This document shows, piece after piece, positions 31,684 to 44,084 of a stretch of 64,000 nt of DNA. The position numbers and the translations under genes are program-made. The notes beneath the pieces are model-generated. The model worked only from the letters and a program-made list of their open reading frames with translations. It made no database searches and had not been told where the DNA came from. The stretch comes from Moniliophthora roreri. Lineage: Eukaryota > Basidiomycota > Agaricomycetes > Agaricales > Marasmiaceae. How positions within the stretch are numbered: position 1 is the stretch's first letter; every line of letters starts with the position of its first letter. The stretch is from positions 434,001 to 498,000 of the forward strand of contig LATX02000194.1 of assembly GCA_001466705.2 (NCBI GenBank), given 5' to 3'.

Positions 31684-32900
31684 TAGTAAAAGCTTCTCAC
31701 AGGAATACAGATATACGTACCAATAACAGGAATTTTACTTGAGCCTTCTACGAACTGTGGCACTACAAACAGGATTCAGGGTCATTCATATGACGAAAAG
31801 AAAAAACTCACTGGAGCCTGAGGTATTCACAAACTTGGTTCGCTTCACAGGCCGCGAACTCGATGTCTTGAATGACTCTCTCACAACGGTGACTTCTGCA
31901 ACACCTTGTCAGTCTGCAACATATGATCAGGATGAGGTAGCAACATACCGTCCTCATCACTGTCTAAGGGCCTTTTACGGGTAGGTTTGGTGTGTTGCCG
32001 TGCCGGCTTTGTTGGTGTATCGTGTTTAAAGGCTATGCATGAAGTAGTTGTCGGTGGGAACACAGCATGGATGAACAACGACCCACCAAATGTCCCATCG
32101 TCATAAAGGCCTTCGAATTGGCCCGACGGGTCATACATAATCATGCTGTGGTCGGGTGAGATCCTCGTATCGCTTCTCCCGTACAGGGTTTGAGCCCGGT
32201 CTGATATGTCTGTGTCGAAAGGGTTTGGCGCTTTCATATCTACCTCCACAGGGCTGCGTGGGGGAGAGGGAAGTGGGCCACGAGGTTTGCTGAGCTCATC
32301 TTGGGCACGTTCTGTGTGGACAGGATCAATAGGAGGAAGGCGACAATGTCATGGCGGCATACCAAAGGCGGACTCATAGTCTTGAACAATGAGCTCTCGG
32401 GCGCCACGCTCTCTGACTTCCTCAATGACAACTAGTCATAGAAGTCAGCAAGGAAACCCTTAGATAGTATCTGTAAACTCACAGAAGTAGCCACAACCCC
32501 CCGACGACCCGCGTACACAGGCAATAAGGTGTTTGCCTGCGAAATCAGAGCGTGCATCATCCTTAATCTTCCATAATTTCGCTGCCTTTCCATCTGCACA
32601 AACAAATTTTGGCATCCAGCCTCGTTGGGTCGCGTTCTGGACTTCTGTTGCTGAATAGAGATGGCCATCTGGATGAATGGGGCTGTAAGGACACCTATTA
32701 GACCACAATCTGAACAAATCAAGCAAATATACTCACTATGGGACAACAGTTGACTTTCCGGACCCATCGCTATCGAAAGTGAACAAGTTACCAGCGGCTT
32801 TGGCCCTTGCTGCTTCGAAAGCGGGTCGGTACTGCTCCTGGAGTGTCGGGGTGGCGCTTTGTGACAGTTTTCGACGTGTTTTCTGGGATTTAGTAGACAT
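31684..32900 (-). pseudogene. Unknown protein with a possible zinc-binding segment, one in-frame TGA
   Basis: The start at 32900 opens a basic Ser/Thr-rich N-terminus (MSTKSQKTRRKLSQS). After an intron (GTGAGT donor near 32740, acceptor TTACAG near 32690) comes a segment with GWMPKFVCADG and LIACVRGSSGGCGYF. Its spaced Cys residues recall small zinc-binding modules, but I do not recognise the family. A second intron (GTGAGT...GACTAG) leads to VIEEVRERGARELIVQDYES. A TGA at 32349-32351 then interrupts (GMPP-stop-HCRLPP) while the frame continues to an acidic DSDEDG end. The final exons to a TAA at 31684 are uncertain. The stop could replace CGA, like those in the Copia element 2 kb away. An alternative is an intron spanning the stop. 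Confidence 0.45.
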
Positions 32901-34961
32901 TATGGTTAATAAAAAGTGAATAAAGCGTGCAGTAAGGTCAAAGACGGGGGAAAGGAACGAAGAACGCGATCCATTTCGATATCCTGGGGTTTAAAGGGCA
33001 ATTCTGGGGACGAACGTAGCGGAAAGATCGATAAGGGATTACGAGAAGTGAGCTTCGAACGTCCTGTCGCTGTCAAACGTGTTAACGACAGGGAAGCGAT
33101 GTGGTGGTGCCCGGAAAACGAGGAATCCTGCGAAAAATCCCTCTCGCCCAAAATCGGAATGTGTCGGGATCGTTCCGAAAATGGATCTTGGTCGGGATAT
33201 GGCGGCGGCGGCTGCTGACAAAGAAGTGGCCACACTGACTACTCTCGATATGGCCGTCGGAAATGACGCCGCGTGGGAAACGTGCCTGGCGTTGTTTGCG
33301 ACGATACCACGTGCCAACCATCTCTTTCTCCACCAAGTCTTTTCTATGGTCCTTAAATTTCTGGTTCTGTGGAACGATACACCTATCCTTAGTTTTTTTT
33401 TTATTTGGGCTCTGAACGAAGCGAATGACCTAGAATGGAGGAATTGAGGTGAGTCATTGAGCCTTTTTCTCAGCTCATCCCTCATTTATTGCTTGAATTC
33501 AAGGCGTAATGGTGTTTTCTCAGAAAAACAGTCAAACTCACGTCTCACACCTACAAGCTCTCGCAAGTTGCTCCTCAGCACATGCCTTTTGTTGATACAC
33601 GCCCGTTACATATAGCACTAGCAAGTCATGTCAGAATTCAGATTACCTGGGAGCGCAGGCTGTATGGACTCCTACGAGTGATAAAAACTGGATATCGGTT
33701 TGGATGCTCAGTACGCTCTCTTTCCCTCCAATTATCATACTATTTTGACACCAACGCTTCATTGCAGAGCAGCAGCTCCCAATCTTTCGCCCGGATAACG
33801 TATTCTCTCCCTGCCTCTACACGCCTCTCTCAACCCCAACCGGTGCAACACGTCCAACGCCGCTCCATCCACCGTCAGCATCAGCCATCGCTGACGGTGA
33901 CACAATGATATCGCTACCCGCCGCACCCCTTTCCTATCCTAGAAACTCAGTATTCACGATTGAATATGCCAGGTGGGTGACTTTGGTCGAGGTTTGCCCG
34001 CCAGTACGTTTTGCGGCACGGGGGTTTTATTTTATCATTTTGCCGTAGCTCAGGAATGGTATCCCACACTCGTCGTCGTCGTCGTCGAGACAGCGTTTAC
34101 GCTGCCTGTGCTCGAAATGGGGGATCACCGTCCTCTCGCTACATGGGTGACACCCTTTGGTTAGGTTCTCAAAGAAAAGAATGTTCGACCGAGCTCCCAC
34201 CGCGAACTCAAGCTCACATTTAAAATTGTCGAGGTTATTGCAAGGACAGGCTATGGGGTGCGGATTGCGCCACACTCTCGAATATCAACCTCCCTTCTCG
34301 ATGTGCTACGCAATGCCTTGTCGTTTGAAGAGTATTACAGAAACAGAGTGTTACCAGACTAAAGCACTGGGAGATCACCATCCGTATGTCGCAGTCCTTT
34401 ATCGTGATTTGCTTCTGCCAATATTTGTTCGATCAACAGATAAAGTGACTTGCTATACGCCTCCGGAAAGGAAGAAGTAGCTGTTCGGAGCTACACACGG
34501 TAGAGCTCTCGGTCAAGAAACTCCATACTCGATAACTATTCATTTGTCGGATTAGTGACCTTGCCTACATATTCCTTCTCTTCTAGTGAGTATTAAGCCT
34601 TTCTCGTTATCCTTTCCTTGTTCTTCACGAATTATCAAACTGACCCTTTGTTTCGTCAGTTGTTCAAGGCAAGTAACATATCTCAAGAGCACCGTAAACC
34701 GGCGGCGTCAAGGGACACCAGCCGTGTTGGGTGTAGTGCAGACCGTTCTGTCAGTGACTGTCTGCTTCTGCGGTGGCAACTCAATAGTGCTGTGCGTGTT
34801 CGCTGAGCCGAATCATGCCTCTTGGCCAACCACCCCTTTATTACCGAGCAGTACTCGATTTCTTCTATCATCTGAAAGAGAATTCTTCTCTTATGTAAAG
34901 AAAAGTCTGGACTCGCATCGATGGCTCGTGATACAAACCGGCTTCTTATTCGCGAATGACA
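32901..34961. other. No supported gene
   Basis: Open frames up to 148 codons occur on both strands near 33040-33490 but overlap each other and show no family pattern. A CGT/CGA run lies at 34070-34090. A short piece near 33930-33975 (RNSVFTIEYAR) could be an old exon, but it is followed by stops. I see no gene I can defend. Confidence 0.35.
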
Positions 34962-34968
34962 TATAAAG
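34962..34968 (+). promoter_or_regulatory. TATA box of epoxide hydrolase gene 1
   Basis: TATAAAG lies 49 bp before the ATG at 35011, close to the expected start of a short-leader fungal transcript. Confidence 0.5.
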
Positions 34969-35010
34969 GTAGCTGATAGCTTTTACCAACTCAATATCTC
35001 CGTCTTTCTC

Positions 35011-36567
35011 ATGTCTTCATTCAAGATAGCTGTATCAGACGAGGCCCTTGACCTTCTGAAGAAGAAACTCGAACTCAGTCGACTTCCTGACGAAATCGAT
35101 GAAGCTGGCTGGGATTATGGCGCTCCTCTGGCAGACATCCGTAGGCTCCTCGCACGCTGGAAAGATGGCTATAACTGGAGGAAGCACGAGAAGATCTTGA
35201 ACGACGAACTGCCGCAGTTCACGAGGGATATTGAGGTCCAAGGGCATGGAGTGCTGAACATTCACTACGTGTACAAGAAGAGCGAGGTGCCGAATGCGAT
35301 CCCACTGCTGTTCGTTCATGGGTGTATGTCGTACATTACTTTTGTCGCTACTCTTGAAAGCTGACTATAAACTGCCAGGGCCTGGAAGCTTCCTCGAGGT
35401 CAGGAGGATCTTGCCATTGCTCACGGCTACTGCGCCTGGAATGCCGAGCTTTGATGTCGTTGGATTGGGTCTTCCTGGTTATGGTTTCTCGGAAGGAACG
35501 AAGAAAAAGGGATTTGATATGTCGAAATACACTGAGGTATGTCGCTCCTTGACACACGTCCAGTATTCAGCGCTCACCTTTTACACAGGTTGGCCACAAA
35601 CTGATGCAAGCACTTGGATACACGGAATATGGCACGTCTCAGAGGACTCTTGCCGCTCTTTTTACCATTTCTCATTCCCTTGACAGTCACTCAAGGTGGA
35701 GATTGGGGTCATTTTGTACGTTCTATTTCACGCCGTGGTGTTGGCTCGGCTCATTATCGGTGATCAGGTTACCCGCGCTATGGCCGCTATATACGGCGGA
35801 AATCACGTCAAGGCCTGGCATACTAATTTCCCAATGTAAGTCCTCATATCATCTTCTTAGCTCTCCTTGATCTCTGAACGACTGTATTCCAGCATCACAG
35901 TACCTCCAGAAGGCGCTGACCCGACCAAGTATACTGCTCAAGATCTCAAGGTACTTGAGCGGTCAAAGTGGTTCCAGACGAAGGGATTCGGTTACTTCCA
36001 GGAACAGTCTACGCAACCCCAAACGCTCGGATACAGTCTGGCAGATTCGCCGGTTGGGCTCCTTGCATGGATTTACGAGAAGCTGATTGCATGGACGGAT
36101 GAGTATCCTTGGGAAGATGACGAAGGTTCGTCGTTCCCTGCGCTTCATTATCATACCCAATGACTGATTGGGATGCGTTGTAGTACTCACCTGGATATCT
36201 GTATATTGGTTCTCGCGTTCAGGCCCAGCTGCTTCAGTCAGAACGTACTACGAAGTTGCTCAATCCGGTGGCTTTGGTTCGGGGCCGGAACCTACGATTC
36301 CTGTTGGTTATTCCTTCTTCCCAAAGGAAATTGGGTTAGGTCCTAAATCGTACGTACCTCAGGCCCTTGGACGCATTTTGCTTGTTCTGATAAAGCTCGT
36401 GTAGATGGTACACTGACAAACATATCGTTTTCACGTCGGATCATGAACGTGGTGGGCACTTTGCTGCGCATGAAAAGCCAGACGCGTTGGTAGCAGATTT
36501 AAGGAAGATGTTTGGGAAAGGCGGTCCAGCGTATGGCGTTGTTCCTGGGAAAGATGGTTATGCATGA
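35011..36567 (+). CDS. Epoxide hydrolase (microsomal type), paralog 1, 390 residues
   Basis: It hydrolyses epoxides to diols through an alpha/beta-hydrolase fold. Eight exons: 35011-35323, 35379-35536, 35589-35631, 35687-35715, 35768-35835, 35893-36125, 36184-36349, 36405-36567; their sum is exactly 391 codons. The N-terminal epoxide-hydrolase domain ([20 protein letters not shown]) is followed by the HGWPGS oxyanion motif (103-108), nucleophile Asp177 in GGDWG and catalytic His355 in GGHF. All sit where the family has them. The cap region includes [20 protein letters not shown]. The third intron (35632-35686) starts with GC, not GT. There is no signal peptide, so it is probably cytosolic. 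A paralog with the same exon pattern lies 1.04 kb downstream. Substrate unknown. Confidence 0.88.
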
Positions 36568-37604
36568 TGTCTTTCTACGTCTACCTGGTCTGGACCGGTA
36601 CTTAAGAAGTATATGTAGAGCATGTACCCGAGCTTAACCCCGAGGAATTTAAAGTATGCATTGCAGGTTCAGGAAATGCTCAAACCACGATGATACAATA
36701 ACAACCAGGCCAATAACAATATCAAGCGCGAATTACTCTCAACACTACTTCCCAAGCAAATTTTTCTGTATTATGAAGCTAAATGGATGAGCTCTTTTAG
36801 TGTAAGGGCATCTGATCTCAGGAATTGGTAGTGTGCAGAGGCAAGTCATTACCGACTTTCTGAAGGGGATTCCTGGCCTGCTCCCTGAATGCAGACGCAT
36901 TATCATTCTAGGATATACCCAAGCCTCGATTTGCACGAGCATGGCATCTTTGAAACACGACTCAGACAGGGCCGGCTCCTGGCGGATTGGATTTGGATCC
37001 ATCCGCTCGGATTGTCGTTGTCGACGTTGCAATCCGCCATCCGCAGATGAGAATCCGACGGATCGGACGGGCGCTAACCTGGCGCTTGCCCTCAGGCACT
37101 CGCTCCCACGGATGCGTTCTTCTCCGATGTCGCCCTCTCGCGCGCCGCCAACCTCTGATACTTTGTCAATGCCCCAGAAGGTTCAAGGCTTAGAGGAGCA
37201 CTAGACTCAACGGTGTCTGTATCATCGCGTATTTGAGCGATCGTACACTCGGTACAACGCTGAATGTGGTACGTAGTGCAGCAGCAACCGGGGCACCATG
37301 ACATGTTATCGCTAACTATTTCTTCAATGGATCCCAATCTTTTTTGCATAGGCTTACCCAGGAAACCATACTTCTGCGTATAGCTCATACATAATGTAAA
37401 GGTGGATATCTCTTCCTTCGAATTCCTGATCAGTCATCGGAACAAGATTTCCATTATTTTTAGGTAATGCGAACTCACTATTATGACTCACGATGTCAAT
37501 CGGCCCATAGTTTGCTCAGCGTTTATGACTAGCACGAGAATTCGAAGCCAAGCCATGGCGTACAAAAGAATTCGTCCCATCTCAGACTTTGTCCACGGCA
37601 CCTC
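36568..37604. other. Spacer between the two epoxide hydrolase genes
   Basis: Frames near 36745-37390 are open on both strands but overlap and show no family. One on the minus strand has a Cys cluster (CPGCCCTTYHIQRCTEC near 37270), which may be a remnant. The promoter of paralog 2 must lie in the last few hundred bases; no clear TATA box is visible. Confidence 0.4.
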
Positions 37605-39160
37605 ATGTCCTCGTTCAAAATCGCAGTATCGGACGAAGCTCTCAATCTCTTGAAGAAGAAACTTGAACTCAGTCGCCTTCCTGATGAAATCGATGAAGCT
37701 GGATGGGATTATGGTGTCCCCCTAGCGGACATTCGTCGGCTGCTTGCAAGGTGGAAAGATGGCTACGACTGGAGGGCACAAGAGAAGATGTTGAATGAGG
37801 AGCTACCGCAGTTCACGAGGGATATCGAAGTCGAAGGGCATGGGGCGCTGAACATCCACTATGTGTATAAGAAGAGTGAGGTGCCAAATGCGATTCCGTT
37901 GCTGTTTGTTCATGGATGTACGACACATGTCGCTTTCATTCGCATTTCCAGAAAACTGATTATAACATGCTAGGGCCTGGAAGTTTCCTAGAAGTCAGGA
38001 AGATTTTGCCGTTGCTGACGGCGGCGAAGCCAGGCATGCCTAGCTTTCATGTCGTTGGCTTGGGTCTCCCTGGTTATGGTTTCTCGGAAGCAACCAAGAA
38101 GAAAGGCTTTGATCTGCCGAAATATGCTGAGGTGGGTTTATATTCACTCATCCAGTGTAGTGCTGACCCGTACTTCTAGGTTGGACATAAACTGATGCAA
38201 GCGCTTGGATACACGGAATATGGTGTGTTTTCAGGTGTTCTTTTACTCGTTATTATCACTTATTCACCCTATCTTTTGCATATAGTCACTCAAGGCGGAG
38301 ATTGGGGATACTTTGTGCGCCCTTTCATAGTATAGTTTGCATAAAACTCATAGCGACCTTTCCAGATTACCCGTACCATGGCAGCTATGTATGGCGGGAA
38401 ACATGTCAAGGCTTGGCACACTAATTCGCCGTTGTGCGTACCTATCATTATGTCTCGTGCTATCACTGAACACCTATGTCCCAGTACAAAAGGTCCCCCA
38501 GAAGGCTTCGACCCATCGCAGTACACCAAGGACGAGCTCCGAGGACTCGAACGCCGGAAATGGTTTCAGGCGAAGGGTTCTGGCTACTTCCAAGAACAGT
38601 CCACTCAACCCCAGACCATTGGATATAGTCTTGGAGATTCGCCTGTCGGGCTCTTAGCATGGATATACGAGAAGTTCGTGACGTGGTCGGACGCTTATCC
38701 CTGGGACGACGATGAGGGTTTCTCATTTTCACCTAAATAGAAGAACTAATGACTGACCCGGATGTTCTATGGTTACAGTTCTCACCTGGATATCGATTTA
38801 CTGGTTCTCCCGCTCAGGTCCAGCTGCGTCAGCGAGAATCTACTACGAGATTGCTCAATCAGGCGGTTTTGGTGTCGTCCCGATGCCTACCATACCTCTT
38901 GGGTACTCATTCTTCCCGCAGGAAATTGGTTATGGTCCGAAATCGTGCGTATCTCTGGTTATTTGATGTTTTACTTGTCTTGACAATACTCATCTAGATG
39001 GTACACCGACAAACCCACTGTTTTCATATCACATCATGAACATGGTGGGCATTTTGCTGCTCATGAGCAGCCAGAGGAACTTGTAGCAGATCTCAGGAAG
39101 ATGTTTGGGAAGAGCGGTCCAGCGTATGGCGTCGTTCCTGGGAAAGATGGTTATGCATGA
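37605..39160 (+). CDS. Epoxide hydrolase (microsomal type), paralog 2, 390 residues
   Basis: It has the same fold, length and eight-exon structure as its neighbour: 37605-37917, 37974-38131, 38180-38222, 38286-38314, 38366-38433, 38485-38717, 38779-38944, 38998-39160. Exon lengths are identical one by one, which shows a tandem gene duplication. HGWPGS, the nucleophile Asp177 (GGDWG) and His355 (GGHF) are kept. Intron 3 here begins GTGTGT, a normal donor, unlike the GC donor of paralog 1. Differences cluster in the cap region (for example [19 protein letters not shown] against [19 protein letters not shown]), which may shift substrate choice. It is intact, with no premature stops. Confidence 0.88.
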
Positions 39161-39292
39161 GATTTCTGCACAAATAAGTTTGATTACGATATAATATACA
39201 CCTTGTACCGACGGGAATGCCGAATATAGTTTGACTCGAGCAAAGAGGTTAGATACCGTTACTCATCAGCCCAAACTAGCCACAGTCGCAGT

Positions 39293-40763
39293 CTAGTCGT
39301 CAATATCGAGCCTAACGGATTGAGACCCGTGATATTGATGCGTAGCTGACGATTCTTCCCCGATGTGTACAGTTATAGCCTTGGGTGTACCGCATTGCCC
39401 GTCCACGAGACAATATCCTAGCCCAACGCGTATTATGATCAGAGTTGGAGCAATTCCCTGTTCACTGGTCAGATCGTACACTAATTGTTATGCAGCACCC
39501 CCACGTACGACAATTTGAATCAAAAGATCATGAAACGTTTTAGACGTAATCACAACCTCCGTCTTCGGGGATATCGATTGAACTTCGAGTTGATGCTTCG
39601 TTATAGGCAGTATGGCAGCATAAATTAATAGCGCTATGGGATAAAGTACCCCTGACTCAAGGCTAGGGGATTTCAATGGAAGAGGACAGTGGTCTGATTC
39701 ATTTGAGCTCACCTTATAGCAATAGCAGTCTTATATGTTCGCCGGACACTGGGTCCCAAAAGAGCAAAAGTTGGACGGATTACATAGTAAATACGCCCCG
39801 CTGATAGGATGTGAGTACACATCTTCACAAAGTAAAAGTACAGACCTATCATTGCTGTCAGGATAACATTTGATACGAGGGTACCATAAAGAAACACGAT
39901 GAACATCTTTGGTGGACTAGCGTTCGAGATAATTGCGAGGGTGTTTGAAGACGTCGTACCAGAATGAACATTGATGCTCTGGCGCATACCGATGACGACG
40001 AGACCCGCGACTGAGACGCCATTATATTCTAGTAGTTTATACAGGAAGTTCTCGGTGATGGAGCGTACCATTGTTTGCGAGACATAGGACTGCAGGAACA
40101 ACTATAGGCTTAACGCGAGAGCCCCATACTAAATAGCATCGCCATAGCTGGTCATTATGAGCACAACAATATCACCATATGCTGTGCATAAAGGGCCTAC
40201 CAGAAGAGCATCTGCAACAGTGCTGTGCAGCATGTTTTAGGAATAACTCCCGCCGTGTGAGAGATGCGACTGACTTTGCAATAACAAGAATGATTGATGC
40301 TCCGGTGCTTGATACATTCCTAGACGACCATCAGATATGGTTTTGGATCTGATATGTATGCAACCTACAGGAGAGACACATTGAAAGGCCAACCGAAGGT
40401 CAAATTCATCTTTATGGCTGTATTCACTATGTTGAAGATATTGCCAATAGTTGCCAGCACGAACAGCAGTACAACGAAGGCGACGTGAGCAAAGGCTTTC
40501 GGTCTCCTAGGCTTCAAAATGAAGAAAAGACACAATCCAAACAGGATGGCATACGCTCCTGAGATGGTTATATGGGGTCACTAGTGCAATTCTGGAGGCC
40601 GGAAGATGAAATACCATATATAAAGACATTAATCTGCGGCGGGATGGGATAAAGTGAGCTCGAGAACTTCTGAAAGCAGTTGACTTACGATGGTAGGGAC
40701 CAGAAATATGATAAGCTGCCGCTGCAAGTTGAATAAGCTGTCGTCTGAACCGGCGCCGCTCAT
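39293..40763 (-). CDS. Fungal membrane protein ending in the GIAPTLIIIRVGLG motif
   Basis: The start is ATG 40763 (MSGAGSDDSLFNLQRQLIIF). Hydrophobic exons follow: AYAILFGLCLFFIL near 40540, FVVLLFVLATIGNIFNIVNT near 40450, MFIVFLYGTLVSNVILTAMIGLYFYF near 39860 and ESGVLYPIALLIYAAILPI near 39640. The last exon has GIAPTLIIIRVGLGY near 39440 and stops at 39293. The ESGxLY helix followed by IAPTLIIxRVG is a recurrent signature of Agaricomycete seven-helix-like membrane proteins. At least five short introns; borders between 40110 and 40440 are approximate. Function unknown. It converges with the epoxide hydrolase gene to its left. Confidence 0.7.
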
Positions 40764-41968
40764 GTTATACAAGTTGATACTGGCGTGAACGAAGGGTGCC
40801 TCACCTTGATCCTGAGCCCGAGTCTCTTATAGCGTAGAAATAACTGGTCGCGACCCCCCGTAGAACCACTATGACAACAATGATCAGGATCATAATCATT
40901 CCACAAGTGTCTAGTCTATATCAAGTTTGAAAGGCAGGGTTCATCGTGTTTTGAGAACACCATCCTGGCACGTCACGCGTCACGTTCCGGGACGAACGGC
41001 AGAGCGAAAAGCCTACCCTAAAGCGCATAATCAAACTCAGAACTCAGACTTTTGCGAAACGGTTTCAGTGGCTCTCTACCTCTGAGAAATTTATCTTCAT
41101 TCCGTGGTAGTTATCTGTTTGTTAAAATCCCCAGATTGATAATTGGCTCACAATTCTGATCCTGCAGTGAACAACAAGCCCGCTTAGACCGCATCCGTTA
41201 GCCGGACAACCTGACAAGACGAATATACAGTGAATCATGGATCTTTGGTGCTGGTTCACAGGGAATTTTTGGCACGGGAGTACTGGGGCCGAAACAGTGC
41301 GTTGACTCCCCTTCGTTCTGGGATGTCAGACTAACATCTGTATCTGGCAGCTTGAAAGGCTCGTTTCTCACCCGGTCATTGTGCGAATAGCTGTCGCGGA
41401 ATGAAGACATGAAATACCAAGTACTATCTCATGACGTTCACTACTTTGTATTGTCCAAGTCGTTCCTGGTTCATCGTCTCCGTTATCAAGCGTCTATGAT
41501 TTCTGGGCATCATACTGGCAGGAGCTCGCGATGCTCTCGATGTTTCCTTCTTCATCCCCCTACATCCAGGCTGACGATTGGCACATTTCTAAGGGTAAGT
41601 AACTGAGATCGTGTTTTTCCCGGACAAAACAACTGATTCCCGCTTCCAACAGGCAAGAAAACTTCGGACTTTCTACAACACATCGCATCCGTGTCTCGGC
41701 GTGAGCGACTTGATAAAGCAATTGACGAGAATTCAAAATGTGCTTGTACCTTGTGCACATGAGCGTCAGAACTGCGAGGTATATTGTAATTAAACTCTTG
41801 TTTCATTAACACTGAACGTCAAATCCTTCAGTTTTCTCCGAAAACAAAATATTACACTCCACAAATCAAAGTGATCCCTGAAGACTGTACCCCTGGACAT
41901 CACACAACTACACTCTATCGTTCACTCGTGAGGATGACGACACAGGGGAACAAAGCCTTCCAACGAGG
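40764..41968. other. Intergenic, promoter side of hydrophobin 1
   Basis: A 70-codon minus-strand frame at 41198-41410 (ending HDSLYIRLVRLSG) and overlapping frames near 41550-41810 show no family. I see no supported gene. Confidence 0.4.
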
Positions 41969-41975
41969 TATAAAA
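41969..41975 (+). promoter_or_regulatory. TATA box of hydrophobin 1
   Basis: TATAAAA lies 83 bp before the ATG at 42052. A pyrimidine-rich stretch (TTCTCTTCTACCTC) just before the start is typical for highly expressed fungal genes. Confidence 0.65.
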
Positions 41976-42051
41976 CCACCAGCGAAAACTGCGGTATCTC
42001 CTCAAGCAGCAGTCCCAGCACAGGAAGCAGTTCTCTTCTACCTCAAACACA

Positions 42052-42637
42052 ATGCTTGCCAGCATCCACAAAGTCATATTGTACATCTTCTTCACCCTCT
42101 CCGTTCTTGCGGTCGCCACGCCCTACCCCAACGGCGGTGGAGGTGGTGGAGGTAACCCTCCCGCTACCACCACCGTTACGGTCACTGCTGTAAGTGCTCG
42201 TCGGGCTTTGCCACAAGAGCGAACTAATACGATGATATGACTTGCAGCCCGGCCCGACTGTCACCGCTGTCAGCCAGTGCAATACCGGTGATGTTCAGTG
42301 CTGCAACACCGTCGAGACGGTACGCAGCAGAGCTTTTCTTATCACCTTGTTTCTCACCTCTGAGCGCATAGGCTGATGGCCCCACCGCCGCTGGCTTGCT
42401 AGCTCTCCTCGGCGTCGTTGTTCAAGACCTGAACGTGCTTGTCGGTATCACCTGTAGTCCCATTACGATCCTGGGTATTGGTCAAGGCGAATGCTCTGCC
42501 CGACCAGTCTGCTGCTCCAACAACAGCTTCGTACGTTAATGCGACTTCTAAAGTATGACATGTACTAACTCTAATCCTTTTCGGTTCTACAGGGGGGACT
42601 CATCTCTATTGGATGTGTCCCCATCAGTATCCTGTGA
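42052..42637 (+). CDS. Class I hydrophobin 1, 137 residues
   Basis: A small secreted amphipathic protein that coats hyphae and spores. Exons 42052-42189, 42248-42319, 42372-42530, 42593-42637, all phase 0. The signal peptide is clear ([15 protein letters not shown], residues 8-22). A Gly run and a Thr/Val linker follow, then eight Cys in the hydrophobin order: C in SQCN, CC in VQCCN, C in GITCSP, C in GECSA, CC in PVCCSN, C in IGCVP. The spacing between the third and fourth Cys is long, which fits class I. The protein ends a few residues after the last Cys, as usual. A strong TATA box precedes it. Confidence 0.92.
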
Positions 42638-44084
42638 AGGTTTGGGTAATCTCGGTTTGATGATGGATATGATTAACACGATTTGGAATATCTATTGCTA
42701 CTATTCTCGTTTCTGTTTCATGCATTATCATCTCTCTTCTCTCCGTCATGACTAGTAGTTTTGGTCAATAAAAGTACCACCTTTATTTCTCTTTCTACGA
42801 TACAGTATGAACTGCAACATTATAAGATAAGAGGAAGTACATATTTAAGCGCCTCGGGTGTTGTTCTCTGAAACGGCACCGCCAAATCTTGGGATCGTAA
42901 GCTTCCATCAAAGGGCTCTAAGGATAGCACCGCGAATGAGATGGTTATGCTACCAAGGTGACGTTCCATAGCTTTGCGATAGCTAGGAGCGAACACGACG
43001 GAAGTCGACCGGATGTACATCATGTATCACGGCCTTTCCCATGACGGAGGCGATAGCTATGGTGAGAGCGGCGACGCTTAGTCCGCCACTGACCGCGAGT
43101 AGTGGCGCCCGCTCTGTCTCAGTCAGCATGATACCTGAACTTGAAACAGGGTGCTCTTCGTACTGATATTGAGTTGATGATGTGTGAGAGGTAGAATCAA
43201 TCACGGACCCTGATACACCAAGTCATGTAATCACATCACGGAATGTGTAAAACGGATGGGTCACAAAATTCGAACTACAATCTGCAAAAGAAAACGCTCA
43301 GCCTTCCAAACATCGAGAGTAAAGTGACGCACTAAACAATTTGATGGATGTGTTTGAGAGCGGGGGTATCTCTGAGATGGGGTACGGTGTGATCATCACA
43401 TCGAGATGATACAGCAATGTAGGCATAATCACGACGTAGAGATTGCGAGGTCAGATATTGATATGGGTCGTGGCGTAACATGACGCGACCTGAAGATTAT
43501 GTCAGTTCCGTCAAGAGAAGCATCAAGAAAATGGGAAAAGGAAGGCAGATCTACACATAAAGAAAGTAGTAAAGACTCAAGGTGCGCACCCTTCTGAGAG
43601 AATGCCATCCCGTCGCCTCTTCAGCAGCCTCTACCCTTGACCACAAGCTCAAGACGTCTCATCGATCTACACTGGTGCTTGCTCCGCAAATCCGTTTGTA
43701 AAGTGCTCTTTGGATCCCGAGGTGAAGGTCTCGAGGCTCAGGCGTCAGTGCTATCTTCAAGGACGATCAGTTCCTTTTTGCTAAATGAAAAGATAGACCA
43801 ACGTACCTGTATCCCAAAGTCTGGGCCCTAAAAAAATAGTCCTGAATATTTCGAACGAGTTACTAGTACCACCGTGTTTGCTAAATATTGCGTGAGAACG
43901 AGCTAGCGACAAGCGCTTTGCAACTCGGGACGGATCTGATCTTATCTTATCTCAATACGGTTCTCAATTTTAACCGGGACCGGTTCAGGGTCCGCCGACG
44001 TCTGACAGAGGCCTCATGGTCATTGCCATCTTCAACACGATTCAACACCTTCCTTTCTCTAAGCTCATTCTTTCCCGGTGCCCA
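42638..44084. other. Spacer; possible small membrane protein on the minus strand
   Basis: On the minus strand, 43204-42983 encodes a polar N-terminus (TSHTSSTQYQYEEHPVSSS) followed by a helix (LLAVSGGLSVAALTIAIASV). It could be an exon of a small membrane protein, but I found no convincing partner exons. The rest shows nothing. Confidence 0.25.

Noticed and set aside
32906..33485. Overlapping frames of 84-148 codons on both strands
   Set aside because: They are mutually overlapping and lack family patterns or matching splice sites.
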